A DNA stretch of 64,000 bases from Clavaria fumosa. Taxonomy: Eukaryota > Basidiomycota > Agaricomycetes > Agaricales > Clavariaceae. The stretch spans positions 3,100,001-3,164,000 of the forward strand of contig OX637796.1 of assembly GCA_951802425.1 (NCBI GenBank), in the 5' to 3' direction. The translations under genes were made by a program, and so were the position numbers. Under the pieces are notes generated by a model. It did no database searches and had not been told where the DNA came from. It worked only from the letters and a program-made list of their open reading frames with translations. The number at the start of each line of letters is the position of its first letter. Position 1 is the stretch's first letter. Below are positions 20,962 to 32,459 of the stretch, piece by piece.

Positions 20962-22113
20962 ATGGAAGATGTCCATGCCAAAGTCGTTGCGGCAGCCACG
21001 GGTTCAACCTTGACAGCCCTTACCAGTAAGCAGTGATCTTGTGGCATTCGCGAAAACGGCGACTAACTGACGATGCTTCAGTGACCCCATTCGACGTCGT
21101 AAAAACTCGACTGCAAACCCAACCACCTCAGCTGCTCTCCGGCCGATCATTGTCTGCCAGTGCGTGCTGCCAACCGTCACACGTCGGAGTGTGTGTCAGG
21201 AACATGTCTTCTCTCGCTCGTTCCCTCGCAGCTCACGAAATCGTGTGTGTGTGGGATCGGGGAGTCATGAAAACGGCGAGAGTCAACGGCTTTTACGATG
21301 CCGTCAGGCATATACAAAAAGTTGAAGGTATACAAGGCCTTTGGAAAGGTGTTGGTACTTCATTGTAAGTCCTGTTTCTCAGTTTGCGACATCCAATTTA
21401 CCGATTTTTTCCCAGGTTTCTCAATGTTCCTGCTCAGACGAGTTATATTCTATTTTACGACCATCTGCTTAAAGTTACACTCCCACCTCTTCTACCGTTT
21501 CCCGCCGTCGTCCCGCTGGTAGCCGGAATTCTGGCCCGAACGACTATTGTGACCTTCACTTCTCCCCTTGAACTCGTCCGCACCAATCTACAATCGACGC
21601 CTGCTTCACCCGACATCCCTCACACTCTCCGTTCTACCCTCCAATCAGTCCGTTTTCTGGTCCGCACAAAAGGCTTGCAATCTCTTTGGCGAGGTCTGAG
21701 TCCCACCCTTTGGCGGGATGTCCCGTTTAGCGGTATCTATTGGGCGAGTTATGAGTCCTGGAAAAGCACTTTCGAAAAACAACACAAAACCGGTGCATGG
21801 GTCGCCTTCATCAGCGGTGCTATAAGTGGAACCACTGCTGCTCTAATCACGTCGCCGTTTGATGTGTTGAAAACTCGGAGACAAGCGCTCCTCATGTCGA
21901 CTTCCGGGACGACTCATGCCTTGCCACTACTGGCCCAAATCGTACGCTTAGAGGGCGTTCGTGCCTTGTTTACAGGCATTGGGCCGAGAATAGCGAAAAT
22001 AGCGCCAGCCTGTGGAATTATGATTGCTTCTTTCGAGGTAAGCTAAATGACCCTATGGCTAGACTGTCCTGCTCACTTGTATTTAGAGCATTGGGAAGTT
22101 CCTGGCAAAGTAG
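20962..22113 (+). CDS. MTM1: Mitochondrial carrier, SLC25A39/40-Mtm1 type
   Basis: Inner-membrane carrier of the SLC25 family. Yeast Mtm1 and human SLC25A39/40 are linked to manganese/iron handling and mitochondrial glutathione import. Start ATG at 20962 (MEDVHAKVVAAATGS). Three carrier repeats with signatures MTPFDVVKTRLQT, TSPLELVRTNLQS and TSPFDVLKTRRQA, plus FYDAVRHIQKVEGIQGLWKG and LWRDVPFSGIYWASYE. A long loop after the first helix is Cys-bearing (SACCQPSHVGVCVRN, then EIVCVWDRG), as in SLC25A39, where loop cysteines have been tied to iron-sulfur sensing. The last intron (22039-22086) joins FE to SIGKFLAK. Stop at 22111-22113. Convergent with VAM7, 126 bp apart. Confidence 0.93.
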
Positions 22114-22239
22114 CATGCTTTCCAAGTATTTAGACGTTGCTTGCATACGCATGAGACATTTCACGGTATACGCCAGCATATCACTCGGATCCGTGTACGT
22201 AAATACCATATCAACACTTGTATACTACAACGTAGAATG

Positions 22240-23316
22240 TCAACCCATCCAGTTCAGTTTAGTCTTAGCGGCACTCAATTTCGCTCCGACTGTATCCACC
22301 TCTTGTGCCAGGCCATCGAGCATCTCATTCTGCAACTCAACTTCGGCCCCGATCGCCTCTCCCAGCTGACGTTGCCGTCGCAATATTGTTGTGAGCTGTG
22401 TAAGATGTGCGTCCTGTTCGTCCATCTGCATCATTTGCAGCTGGAGCAGTCCTTGATCGTCTAAGGGCCTAGTTTGATTCGTCTCCTGAGGCAATTTAGT
22501 TTGAGCAGCTCCGAACACTCGCGTGATTGGTGTCGAGGGGCCACCCAGCAACGCCTCACGGTCGGATTCTGGCGCTGGATTACGCTGGGCCAGGGTCATT
22601 CCAGGGGGCGGACCGTGAGATCTAGAGCCCAGCCTGGCGATAGACACGATCTTCCCCAGCTTCTCACAATCGTCTTGCAACCAGGCGACCATGTCCGTCC
22701 GTCTCTGCAGCTCCCCTTCGCTCATCCCTGCAAAACCCAGCTCCCGCAGCCCCTCCGCCAGACGCCCGACCCGGGTCACCAATGCCGCTAATTTCCGCTT
22801 TGCAGCCACATTCGCTTTATGCGCGTCGCTGATGTCTCCGCGGTCGGAGAGCGCGTCCCGCTTGTTAACATCCGCGCGTATATCGCGGACGCGCGACTGT
22901 AGGTCGAGATGTTCGTCCAACCACGAGGCAGAACTGAATGACGCAGGAGCGCTGCCCTGCTTGCCAACGGGTACACCGAGGAAGTCCCGAAAGGCGAGGT
23001 TGTCTCTCCATTTGTCCTCCTTGGCGCTGATGATGGCTCTCAGGTAGAGTTCCAGTCCAGCGCGTCGTTCCTCTAACTTCTTCTCATCAGAATGTGAGCG
23101 CAGCATGGACAACGGACGTTTTGGCGGAAGTGGCTGCGGGGGAGGAGAACCGGTTGACTTGACAAGCTCTGTGTTTAGGTCCGCGAACTCGGAGTAGCGT
23201 CTCCACATTTGCCACGAGCGGACTTGCGCCTGGATTTCAATCATGAATACAGTGTGTGGTTTGGGTTTCGAGCGCTCCTCATGGCCCCGAACATACACGG
23301 CTTGAATGGCGGTCAT
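22240..23316 (-). CDS. VAM7: PX-domain Qc-SNARE, Vam7-like
   Basis: Intronless, 358 residues. Vacuolar SNARE that binds phosphatidylinositol 3-phosphate through an N-terminal PX domain (about residues 3-120) and joins the vacuole fusion SNARE complex. The lipid-binding RRYSEF motif is at about residue 40; the Pro-rich PPPQPLPPKRPL loop is PX-typical, and FRDFLGV ends the domain. The middle is helical. The C-terminal SNARE motif (about 290-352) has LGEAIGAEVELQNEMLDGL with the central Gln in ELQNE. No C-terminal membrane anchor, as expected for Vam7. Being intron-free is unusual in this intron-rich window. Confidence 0.92.
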   Translation of the reverse strand: MTAIQAVYVRGHEERSKPKPHTVFMIEIQAQVRSWQMWRRYSEFADLNTELVKSTGSPPPQPLPPKRPLSMLRSHSDEKKLEERRAGLELYLRAIISAKEDKWRDNLAFRDFLGVPVGKQGSAPASFSSASWLDEHLDLQSRVRDIRADVNKRDALSDRGDISDAHKANVAAKRKLAALVTRVGRLAEGLRELGFAGMSEGELQRRTDMVAWLQDDCEKLGKIVSIARLGSRSHGPPPGMTLAQRNPAPESDREALLGGPSTPITRVFGAAQTKLPQETNQTRPLDDQGLLQLQMMQMDEQDAHLTQLTTILRRQRQLGEAIGAEVELQNEMLDGLAQEVDTVGAKLSAAKTKLNWMG

Positions 23317-23445
23317 GGACGTTCTGCGCTCAGAGGTAATTTACATCACATGACCCTGCTCAAATTTCTCTCAAGCATTTATTGAGATGTACAATACATT
23401 CGCGAAATACCAAAGGGACTGGCATGCGACTGATCATCTTGGATT

Positions 23446-24641
23446 TCACGACTTCTCAAGCCCTCGGATCCAGGTAAGTAACTCCTTATTGAGTTCCGCC
23501 GGAGCCTCGAGCTGTACCCAATGTGCGGTGTCGAACTCTTTGACTGTGAGGGACTCGCAGTACATTGAGGTGCTATGCATCTGGAATTGAGCAATGCAGA
23601 CATAGTCTTGCTTTGCTGCTCCCAGGAAGCATGGTTGGCTCAGCTTGTAGCGATCCACAGGAATACCTAGGGATTTGCATGAGCTTTAAAAGTTAAGGGG
23701 AATGTCGTTGTGGCCATACTTTTGTCATCTTCGACACTGTGGCCTTGAGCCATGACTTTGTAGTAGCACAGAGGCGCCTCCAAACCGCCTTTCAGCAGGA
23801 GGTCCTTGGTAAGTGCCTTATCCTGCCAGATTTCTTGTGTAACACATCTGAGAGAGGGTGTATCAACGACGTACCTCTTCTGTGAGATAGGAAGGGAGAG
23901 GGGAAGTAAATCCGGATCTGAGAGAAGCTTCCAAAGCCCCTGACGGAGCCATGTGAGTGACCCATGTCCTCGGATCCGCTGGGAAGACCACATTGCAAAA
24001 AGAATCGAACTAGATGTCAAATGCCAGTCATTAGTTTTGAATTGTGAACGAGGAGTAGCACTCACATTCTGCTCGATGACTTGGTGAGCATCGTGTGAGG
24101 CGAGGAACTTCCAGTAACCGTAAGGTTCGTAGCCAACCTTCTGCTTCATGAACTGGAGGACCATATCGAGGTCGAAGGTTGGTGACGGGGCCACATAACC
24201 GACAGCAAGGAAGCCGAAGGCAAGGAAACGTTCCGGGTGGCAATTTCCTAAGCGTGAAGTGATGATACTCCCCCTGCAAGTGTGCGAAGGCTTCAGAGTA
24301 ATTCGGAACGATAAACGAATGGCTGCGAACCAATCATGACCGATCGCGATGACCTTGTCAAGCGACTCGGCGTTGAGAATATCGACCAGATCAGCCGCTA
24401 TCTGGCTCGACTTGTACTTTGTTGCGTCGGTCGGTTTGTCCGTCCCTCCATAGCCCAACATATCGGGAACGATCAGGCCGTAGCCTTCGTTCTCGAAGAA
24501 CGGAATCTGGAGACGCCAATCATGGGAGGTGCTTGGGAAGCCGTGAACGAAGAGTATTGTCTGCTTTCCATCCTTAGCAGGCGAGAAGAGATAATTGTAC
24601 TTGAAGCCGCGAGAGGAAACGATCTGCTTGCTGACTGCCAT
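23446..24641 (-). CDS. Alpha/beta hydrolase, soluble epoxide hydrolase-like
   Basis: Alpha/beta hydrolase most like soluble epoxide hydrolases, which open epoxides to diols. Start ATG at 24641 (MAVSKQIVSSRG). Motifs after splicing: FVHGFPSTSHDW (oxyanion hole HGFP), MLGYGGTDKP, IAIGHDWGS (nucleophile Asp), HPERFLAFGFLAVGY, NVVFPADPRTW, CYYKVMAQGHSVEDDK and the catalytic His in FDTAHWVQLEAP; all key residues look present. Several introns; one joins HDW to GSIITSRLG and another (about 23671-23719) joins EDDK to IPVDRYKLS. Natural substrate unknown. A CDS end at 23446 (GLEKS) is consistent with the family. Divergent from the gamma-glutamyltransferase gene. Confidence 0.87.
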
Positions 24642-25075
24642 GTTATGTTGTTGTTGTCGTCTGTGATCAAGCTGATAGCAGCGAAGTCAATCAAGTCTCT
24701 TAAGGTTATATAGGTCCTTGCACCAATTGCACAGCCAGGAGCAGTTGAAACATATCTAGTTACTGTTACTAGACGCGGTATTCTACATTTACCGCCTTCT
24801 CTCGTCGCGATCTCATCCAGGGTCGCCAAGGTCACAATGATTCATGCAATATTTATGAGCAGTCAAATTAAAACTCGCTTTTTTCCTGACGTTTTGCCAC
24901 ATCGGTTGAGAGAAAAAGCCGTGCACCATCGCAGAGTCCACGGGAAATGGGCAGTGCTTTTAGAACTGCCTTGGTCTCATACGCGAGGAAATGAGCTTGT
25001 CACGCTGTGTATCACAGTTCGTGACCCGCGTCATAGCATCGTCTCAATACTGCAGTCCAGTTCAACATTCCCCAC
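24642..25075. other. Divergent intergenic region
   Basis: About 430 bp between the divergent epoxide hydrolase-like and gamma-glutamyltransferase genes. No motif recognised. Confidence 0.55.
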
Positions 25076-27748
25076 ATGAGAGCCACGAGCTTACCGCGCA
25101 CAGCGACGTCTCGTGTCGTGATAGATTGGAGCAAGGTCAACAATCCCGAGCTCAAGTTCAATCCTTTCACAAGTCGTCGCTCCCAGGTTTACGGCATTGC
25201 AGGCGTCGTGTCGTCGTCTCAGCCTCTGGCGACTGAGGCTGGCCAGGAGATCTTGAGACGAGGTGGTAACGCTGGTGTGTAACGACTAAGTGAATTACCA
25301 TCGGAACTCATCAGCTCTTCCAAGCCGATGCAGCGGTCGCGGTAGCCGCAGCTCTGAATGTAACGGAGCCAGGGTCATGTGGGATCGGGGGGTGAGTGTG
25401 TCTGAGAACGTCTTATGCCGATAATTCTCACGGCGGGTCAGTGATGCCTTCTGCCTGTTCTATGATGTGGCAGGGAGAAAGGTTAAAGGCATCAACGGAT
25501 CTGGGCGTGCTCCTCGACGACTGACCATCGACCTCGCCCGTAAAAGCGGCGCAACCGGAAGGAAGATCCCCACAACTAATACCAATTCTATCACAGTACC
25601 TGGTACGCCTTAATTTATTTTTTATACTTGCATCGTTCAAGCGTGTCGACGAAGGCGCTGCGGCTGCATGGGTTGATACTGTCGACCAATTTGGCAGCGG
25701 CAGGATGACGATGAGTGACGTGCTTGCACCCGCCATAAAGTTGGCAACATGCGGGTTTGTACATCTTAGTCATTCCATCTTAGTCCTAATCTTCCCAGGT
25801 TCCCAGTTTCAGAATTAAATAGCTTCGCCGTGGGTTCATTGCGATCCTAGCCTGTTTGACTTATTCAACCTCATTCATCATGGGCAGTTCCAGCAATCTG
25901 AGGAACTCCTACGCACCGCCCCCAATGGCCTTGAGATGCTCCTAGACGGCAGCGCTCCGCTTCCCGGTCAAATAATGCAATATCCTAACCTTGCTCGGAC
26001 CTTCCAAATCGTCGCGAAAGAAGGCAAGGATGGCTTCTACAGAGGGAAGATTGCAGAGGCAGTCGTAGAAGTCGTACAAAGTGGTGGCGGCGTCATGGAC
26101 AAAGAAGATCTTGCGATGCATCAAAGCGCTTTGATTGAAACAATCCGGTATACATATGGTGGGGAGGTGACCATTCACGAGGTAAACATTGTGCTTATGC
26201 TTAATAAAGGGTCGTGCATAAATGAAACCCTTTCCAGTGCCCACCGAACGGCCAAGGCAGGTTTCTGCCGTATTCCAAACGCCCAACTGACGCGCTATCT
26301 CAGGCATAACTGCCCTGCTTGCTCTTGGGATTTTAGAGGCTCTACAAACACAGAATATCGTCAAGCCTCTATCCGAGATGGACCATAACTCTCCGGAGTA
26401 TTTACATACTCTCATCGAAGCTCTGCGGTACGTTAGTGTTCACACGTTCATCTCATGAACGCTAATCTTGTTGGTGCTGCTTAGGATTGCGTTTGCCGGT
26501 CAGTGGGACATACCACAAGTTGCACACAAGCCTCATCTTGGCATCAGACACTCAATACTATGTGGCCGACCCAAATTTTGGGCACATCCCAATCCAGGAA
26601 CTTCTGAGCAAGGTATTTTTTCTTCAAGATGCGGTTCATGCGATTCATATTTCTATTAGGAATATCTGACATCCCGCGCACGACTATTCGACCCGGGCAA
26701 GGCAAATAGGAAAATCGTTCATGTACGCAGTCACTAATTTACGAGCTTTTGATCCAAACTTGACGCCTTCACACAGGGCCAGCCGTTGCACTCCTCTGAT
26801 ACTGTGTATTTTGCAGGTTTGATGGTTACTGCTACGTGCAATAATGCTGAATAACCGCTGAGGTAGTTACCGATCAATGGGGAAATGCTTGTAGTTTCAT
26901 AATGAGCAACTCTTCAGGTCTCGCGCCATTCGTTCTAGGCGACCTAATGTCACTGATAATCCTGTATTTCTAGCATTCGGAAATGGTGGTAAGACACTCA
27001 TTTCGATCTCACATTGGGCACGGCTCGCATATTATAATTTCATTTTAGCCGTTCCCCGAGGCTGCGGTTTTACTCTCCAAAGTAGGGGATCTGGATTTAT
27101 TTTACAGGAAGGGCATCCAAATGCACTGGAGGTCACTGTCGATGTTTTCGCTTGTCTAAGCTCAATTGGTTAAAATGTAATTGGGAGTAGGGTGGAAAGC
27201 GACCGTATCACACCATTATTCCCGCCATGGCTACGCGTGGGGATGATCTATTCCTCTGCTATGGAGTTATGGGAGGTTTCATGCAGGCTCGTCTTTTCTT
27301 TGCAAAACGTCCAATATCTGATGCCCAGCGGGCGGATACAGCCTCAAGGCCACGTCCAAGTATTATTGAATTTGCTTCGTGGCTTTACAGCTCAGTCCGC
27401 GTTGGATGCTCCGCGATTCTGCGTAGGCCCCCCTGATCCGGACGGCGAGGTCACTACACCGGCCGGGTACGTCACCACTGAAGTTTTTCTTGAAGAAGGG
27501 ATTCCCGTCGAGACGGCCGCCAAACTGCAAGGTTAGCCACACGAATCTTTAATGTCACACAGCCTGATTTTTCCCCGCTTGGATTGTTGCAAGAAATGGG
27601 GCATGAGGTGAAAATTGTGCACGGGTTTGAACGACAAATAATGGGCCGGGGACAAATTATTCAAAGGATAGTCGACAGTCGCGGACGGGTGGTATGGGCT
27701 GCAGGCTCCGACCCACGGGGAGACGGACATGCAGTCGCACAGTTATAA
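25076..27748 (+). CDS. Gamma-glutamyltransferase family protein
   Basis: Ntn-hydrolase of the gamma-glutamyltranspeptidase family, which cleaves or transfers gamma-glutamyl groups from glutathione-like compounds after self-processing into two chains. Start ATG at 25076 ([12 protein letters not shown]). Large-chain signatures: [48 protein letters not shown] and [13 protein letters not shown]. The small chain starts at the nucleophile Thr in HSSDTVYFA | [11 protein letters not shown]; the oxyanion region is [16 protein letters not shown] and PYHTIIPAM. The end [21 protein letters not shown] with stop 27746-27748 is family-typical. Many introns (about ten). No obvious secretion signal, so cytosolic action is possible; this resembles the subgroup of GGT-like proteins with unproven substrates. 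It looks intact. Confidence 0.88.
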
Positions 27749-27914
27749 GCCTGATATCCATCACAATAACCATGTAAAATATGTAGAGAAAATTGAATGA
27801 CAAAAGTAGGAAAATAGATACGTGAATGATCCGTTCTATCAAGTGGTATCATCTCACATTCTCTTCTGGCGCTCGCTCCCAACTAAGAGAATTTGAGGGA
27901 GTTAGTAACACATG

Positions 27915-29575
27915 TCAGGAATCAGAGGCGGCGGCACACAAACCAGCTTGCAGCCGTCTAAACTCCCGCAGACTCTTCGTCATGTCTGGCCCCTGTATCT
28001 TGCCCCAGCCCGCAAGCGGCACGACAATGGCAGTCATATTGTCCTCCGCCCCCATCTCTTCTGCAAAGGCGAGGATGGCTTCTGCAGCTGCTTTAGGAGT
28101 GTATGCGCTCCGCGCTATGTCAACTACCTCTTGGTCGGAGAGTATGGAAGAAATGCCGTCTGATACTAAGACCATGTATGCCCATTCCGGGCCTGCAGAG
28201 GTAGGACATGAACATTATGAATCTGAACCCAGAGTGGATTGAGCGCTGACCGTTCAGGAGCAGAGTCTTGACCTCTGGCTCAGGTGTCACACCAAATCTT
28301 TTATATTGCATGTCGCCCAACCTGCCACATCCTCATGACTGTCTCCTCCAGGATACAAATGAAATTTAGGCTCACGCTCTGGTATTCTCGAGCGCGCCCA
28401 TCCACCTGGTAAAGAACTCAGGGTGGGCGTAGCAACAACGGCATCACATACGCTCACCTTGATTCCCCAAACGAGTCGGCGATTAGCGCAGCACCCATGC
28501 GACGAAGTCTATTAGACTCAACACGTGCATCGGCATGGTGATTTTCCGTCATGGGATATACCTGGCCATCGCGAATGGAACATAAAAATACACGAGTGTC
28601 TCTGGCACAAATTTGATCACTCGTTGTGCGGAAATGAGACGGAGGTCGGCCCACCCGCAATGGGCGACTGCCAAAGCAATTTTTTTGGCAGAAAAGAAGG
28701 CCGTCCCAGGCGTATCCAGGACATGAAGAGTCGCCACCGAGGCGGTCGCACCACAAGTCAATGCTGCGTCATCTATACTCAGATTTCTGTCTACCTGGCC
28801 AGTGTGTGAGCATCCCAAGACATGGAATTGGGTTTGTGCAATTTCACACACCTCGAGAAATGCCAACGTTGCGCGAGCTTCCAAGTCTAATTCCGGTTGT
28901 TGTTCAGGTTCGTGCTGCCAAGGAGCGAGCACACCGCCTTTGAAGCGTTTAAAGTACCCTCCCAATTCCTTTGCCCAGGCAATTAACTCTGGTATCTGAG
29001 ACTTGTGCACAGACTCGAATATGCCGTGCAGTTCCTGCCGAAGATACTGCGAAACTGCAGACCCGCCGTGCCTTCGGCTTCATGTTACTACGGACAGCCC
29101 TCGAGTCAAAAGGGGATTGACGCACCCATCATATATGCCTACAAAAAGAACTTGCCTTGCCACGAGCTTGTCAGCGGTTGAAGGGTCCCAGTCAATCTGA
29201 TGAGCATTCTTGACGCTGATTCGCAGTTCTTCGGGATTGAGGGAGAGCGCGGAAAATGTATAGAAATCTTCCTGATGACTGCCTCCAGAATTCGAATCTG
29301 GGGTGAGGGAATGACCATTACTCCATTCGTTGCTTACCTGCGATTTCCTCGCGAATTGGCTACACCGATGACTTTTGGTGACATCAGCGGGACTCGAGCG
29401 ATTCCGCCTGACAGATAGTCTAACGTTAAGCCTGAGAGCACGCTGAGGGTGTGGAACGCATGATACCTGGTGTGGCAGATCGTACATAGTCATGGTAGCG
29501 GTGTACTTGTTGTTCAATCCGACGGCCGCCGAGGCAATTAATTCGGCGGTTGCAACGCAGAAGACACTGGGCCAT
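27915..29575 (-). CDS. PP2C-type protein phosphatase, mitochondrial Ptc-like
   Basis: Metal-dependent Ser/Thr phosphatase of the PPM/PP2C family, closest in layout to mitochondrial Ptc5/Ptc6-type enzymes. Proposed start ATG at 29575 gives a basic N-terminus (MAQCLLRCNRR) compatible with a mitochondrial presequence, then VHRYHDYVRSATPG. Motifs: SHQEDFYTFSALSL (metal Asp), VLFVGIYDGHGGSAVSQYLRQ (DGHGG), LDTPGTAFFSAKKIALAVAHCGD, TENHHADARVESNRL, VLVSDGISSILSDQE and AEDNMTAIVV. Splicing is needed for DGHGG (GATGG|GTGCGT...CGAAG|GCACGG). An intron of only about 35 nt near 29435-29470 is needed between the N-terminus and LTLDYLSGGIARVPL, so that part is tentative. Stop at 27915. Confidence 0.85.
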
Positions 29576-30790
29576 TCAGACTGAGCTCAACATCGGCCGA
29601 CGCGGGGAAGCGAATGGAGAAAGCAGGTCTGATAGGCGCTTGAAACTCGGAGTGGCGCACACTGGTTAGCCTAATGATGAACGTTGAGCGCTTGGCGCCG
29701 CTCGGCGTCGATGGTGCCCAAAGGCGTTAGTACGCGTTAGTGGTTAGTCTCAGGCGCGCGATGCGTGTCATGCCGTTTCTACGGACATCGCCATTCCACG
29801 GAAGCGTGGGGTAGTCGGCTGCAATGCACATCCCGCTCTGGCAAGTCCAGAGCTTGTTCTCAAATTCAAATCAACCTCATTGATGGTTTCGGGAGCAGAA
29901 GAGCGGGTTTGTTCAAACGATCATCCGAAGTGGCGTGTACACCCCGAAACGTGCGCGTCGTTGTTGGCCGCGAGTGCCCGCGGGCTGTACTCCAGCTTGA
30001 GCTTACTGACCCTGCTCGTCAGCCGCGGTGCAGAGTTGTGGTTGCCTTCAATTTACCGTTAATTACAAGAGTTTCTTGCATTCGGATCAATTGCCGTGGC
30101 CACAGCCCCGAAGATGAACACAATGAGTTGCCTGCTCTGTTCGTGTTGCTCAGCATCGCATTGCGCAGGCTTGCTTAGTGATCTTGCAGCCACGAACGTT
30201 CTTCGACCATTGTAAACGCAAGCCTACTACGCTCTGTCTAATAGGACTCCGTCTAATAAGACTCGTGTCAAGCCAAAGTCGAACAACTATCGTGCTCAGC
30301 TGACTTCATGGTCAAGCTCTACGTTGGATGGGTCTCCCCCTTGAGTCCACTCTTGTGCATGAGCATCACCATCAAACACCTGATGTGATGACCCGAAGTT
30401 TCTACTCGCCACTATAATTAGCTCCCTCGCCAGGTCCCGCTGCTTATTCGATTCCTGCAGATCTCAGGTCGTGCCTGCAGGATCCCCCATCTCCACATTG
30501 TTTGCGATATCCAGTGCTCATCCAAGGTCAAAAGCCGTTCAACAGCTGCCCAGTTCAATCCTTAAGTCTCTGGTTTGACGTCTTACCGCGACCTGCACTG
30601 CGCTTCTGTAGCCCATCTCATGTGTCCTAGGAGCTCTTCCCATTAAATCTACAGCCTCCGTTCATCTATAGAGTCCGGTCCCTCTCCCTCTCGGATTCTA
30701 TACCATCATTTCCCCACGTCAATTCTGCGAGCACAAGAGCTAGGCCGCAAGTATCAAATCACAAGTTTGACCAAGTCCAATACTCCTACC
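29576..30790. other. Long divergent intergenic region, PP2C / receptor
   Basis: 1.2 kb with no recognised gene. A 137-codon open frame on the plus strand (29765-30178) has no recognisable motif and begins close to the PP2C promoter. Part of the interval is probably the 5' untranslated region and promoter of the receptor gene. Confidence 0.5.
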
Positions 30791-32459
30791 ATGTCGACGA
30801 TTCCAGTGCCCTGGCCTTTCAACATACGAGTTGGCCTTATATTCATCGTCCAATCCGCCACTTTGTCAACACTGGCGGTCACTGGTTGCTTGTCGTACAT
30901 CGCAGTGAGTTCGGCCTTCCCTTCGCCAGGATGTCAAACCCTGAATCCTTTCCAGTATAAAGCGGTGAAGATCAATAAAGGCGCTATGCGGACATGGACA
31001 ATATCGACCCATTTTCACCTGTACTTCTTGAGTCTCCTATTTGCAGATCTCGTACAAGCGATCGGTGAGCATCTTCAACCTTGTTTTCTTGAGATTTTAT
31101 TGACATCTTGAAGGTGGCGTGATGGGCGTCGCCTGGATCGTCAGTGGGGTAAGAACCATTCTGACGAGTCAGGCTATGAGCTGACAGACACACAGCGTGT
31201 GGAGGAGGGGCCTCTATGTGTTTCACAAGGTAATCGCCCATTCACGTGCCAATTACAGTTTCTCAAACATTGGTCCAGGACTTATCAAGCAAGTGGGTGA
31301 TGTTGGGGTGGCTTTAACGTGAGTAGGACAGTTATTTGCATATTTTTATTGCCAATGACACGCTCCTCAGTTCCATGGTCCGTGTGACGTCAACTGCCAC
31401 ATTTTTCTTCTCGTTTGAACTGAATATTCAGGCCATCGCAATACACACACTCCTCGTCCTGGCTTTTAAAATCAGCCCTCACCGAGGCACTGCATTCACA
31501 GTGGTTGGGTTGATCTGGGTTTTCATCGCCCTCAATGTAGGTATCAGCTTGGGCACTCACAGAGGATATTACGGCAACACGGGATATTGTGGGTTCCTTG
31601 CCATGTCGTATGTCTGATATCCGCTGATGACCGTTCGACCAGGGTGCTGGATCACCCCACGCTGTGAGTACATGTGTTGGACCTGCAATTGATCAATGTA
31701 GACTCATTCTGCCCCCAGTTTCTGTCCAGCGCATCATCCTTGAATATTTCTGGTTGTATCTGGCCTGTTTTGTCAACATCGTAGTATATTTCTTCCTTTT
31801 CCTGGTGGTGAAAGGCGTAGTGGTAGTCCAAGGGGGAAAAATCCACATCCCGCCGAAAAAGGACCGAGTTGCTGCCCAGCTCGCTTCCGATCGAAGCAAG
31901 ACCTTCAAGGAGGCCGGAGACGTTGCAATGCAACTGTTGTAGTGAGTGATTTTTGTAAATATTGACCGTCTCTGCATGTGCTCATCTGCTCCATTGAAAT
32001 ATCAGTTACCCTGCCGTATACATCATCACGGTTCGATGATTCATTCGTCTCTAGATTTAATATACCGTTGACATATGCTCTCAGGTACTCCCAGTTGCTT
32101 TCGCTCGTTGGTTCGCGTTCACTGGCCATCAAGTGCCATTCGGCGCGACCGCATTTGCCTCAATCTTGTTCTCTTCGTCTGGACTTCTCAATGTGATCCT
32201 CTTCAAAGTCACTCGACCGAAGCTATTATCCAACGATGACCAGGCGAAAACGACCTCCATCCGATATGCAGTGCACCCTTCGCTAAACCCGCTGATTGCC
32301 CGTGATTCCAAGGTTCCGCGTCACTCTGATCTCTCGGACCGTTCGAGCGACCACACACATTCTTGGAAGACTTCTGATCCCACCCGCTCATTGCCGAAGT
32401 CCCCATCAGCGGAGACGATCGCTGGGATTGAGCCTGCAGAAGGGCCGCAGGCCGTGTGA
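30791..32459 (+). CDS. Seven-transmembrane receptor, fungal cAMP-receptor-like GPCR
   Basis: Membrane receptor of the fungal cAR-like/Git3-related class, expected at the plasma membrane and coupled to heterotrimeric G proteins. Start ATG at 30791. Visible helices: IRVGLIFIVQSATLSTLAV (TM1), FHLYFLSLLFADLVQAIGG (TM2), GDVGVALTSMAIAIHTLLVL (TM3), TVVGLIWVFIALNVGISLG (TM4), LYLACFVNIVVYFFLFLVV (TM5), LYPAVYIITVLPVAFARW (TM6) and FASILFSSSGLLNVILF (TM7). GYYGNTGYWCWI before TM5 is typical of the class. About ten introns; TM3 requires a 7-nt exon TTCCATG (31371-31377) and a 54-nt in-frame intron. The tail is Ser-rich, about 85 residues, likely a phosphorylation target. Ligand unknown. Confidence 0.87.
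31371..31377 (+). other. 7-nt micro-exon in the GPCR gene
   Basis: TTCCATG between acceptor CTCCTCAG and donor GTCCGT. It joins GCT TTA AC to GCC ATC GCA, giving ALTSMAIAIHT in TM3; skipping it shifts the frame. The following 54-nt intron could be retained without a stop, so transcript data are needed. Confidence 0.65.

Noticed and set aside
25076..27748. Possible pseudogene because the gamma-glutamyltransferase frame is broken many times
   Set aside because: Each break coincides with a GT...AG intron of usual length, and spliced motifs including the nucleophile Thr are intact.
29765..30178. 137-codon plus-strand open frame
   Set aside because: Arg/Cys-rich composition typical of chance frames in GC-rich DNA; no motif.
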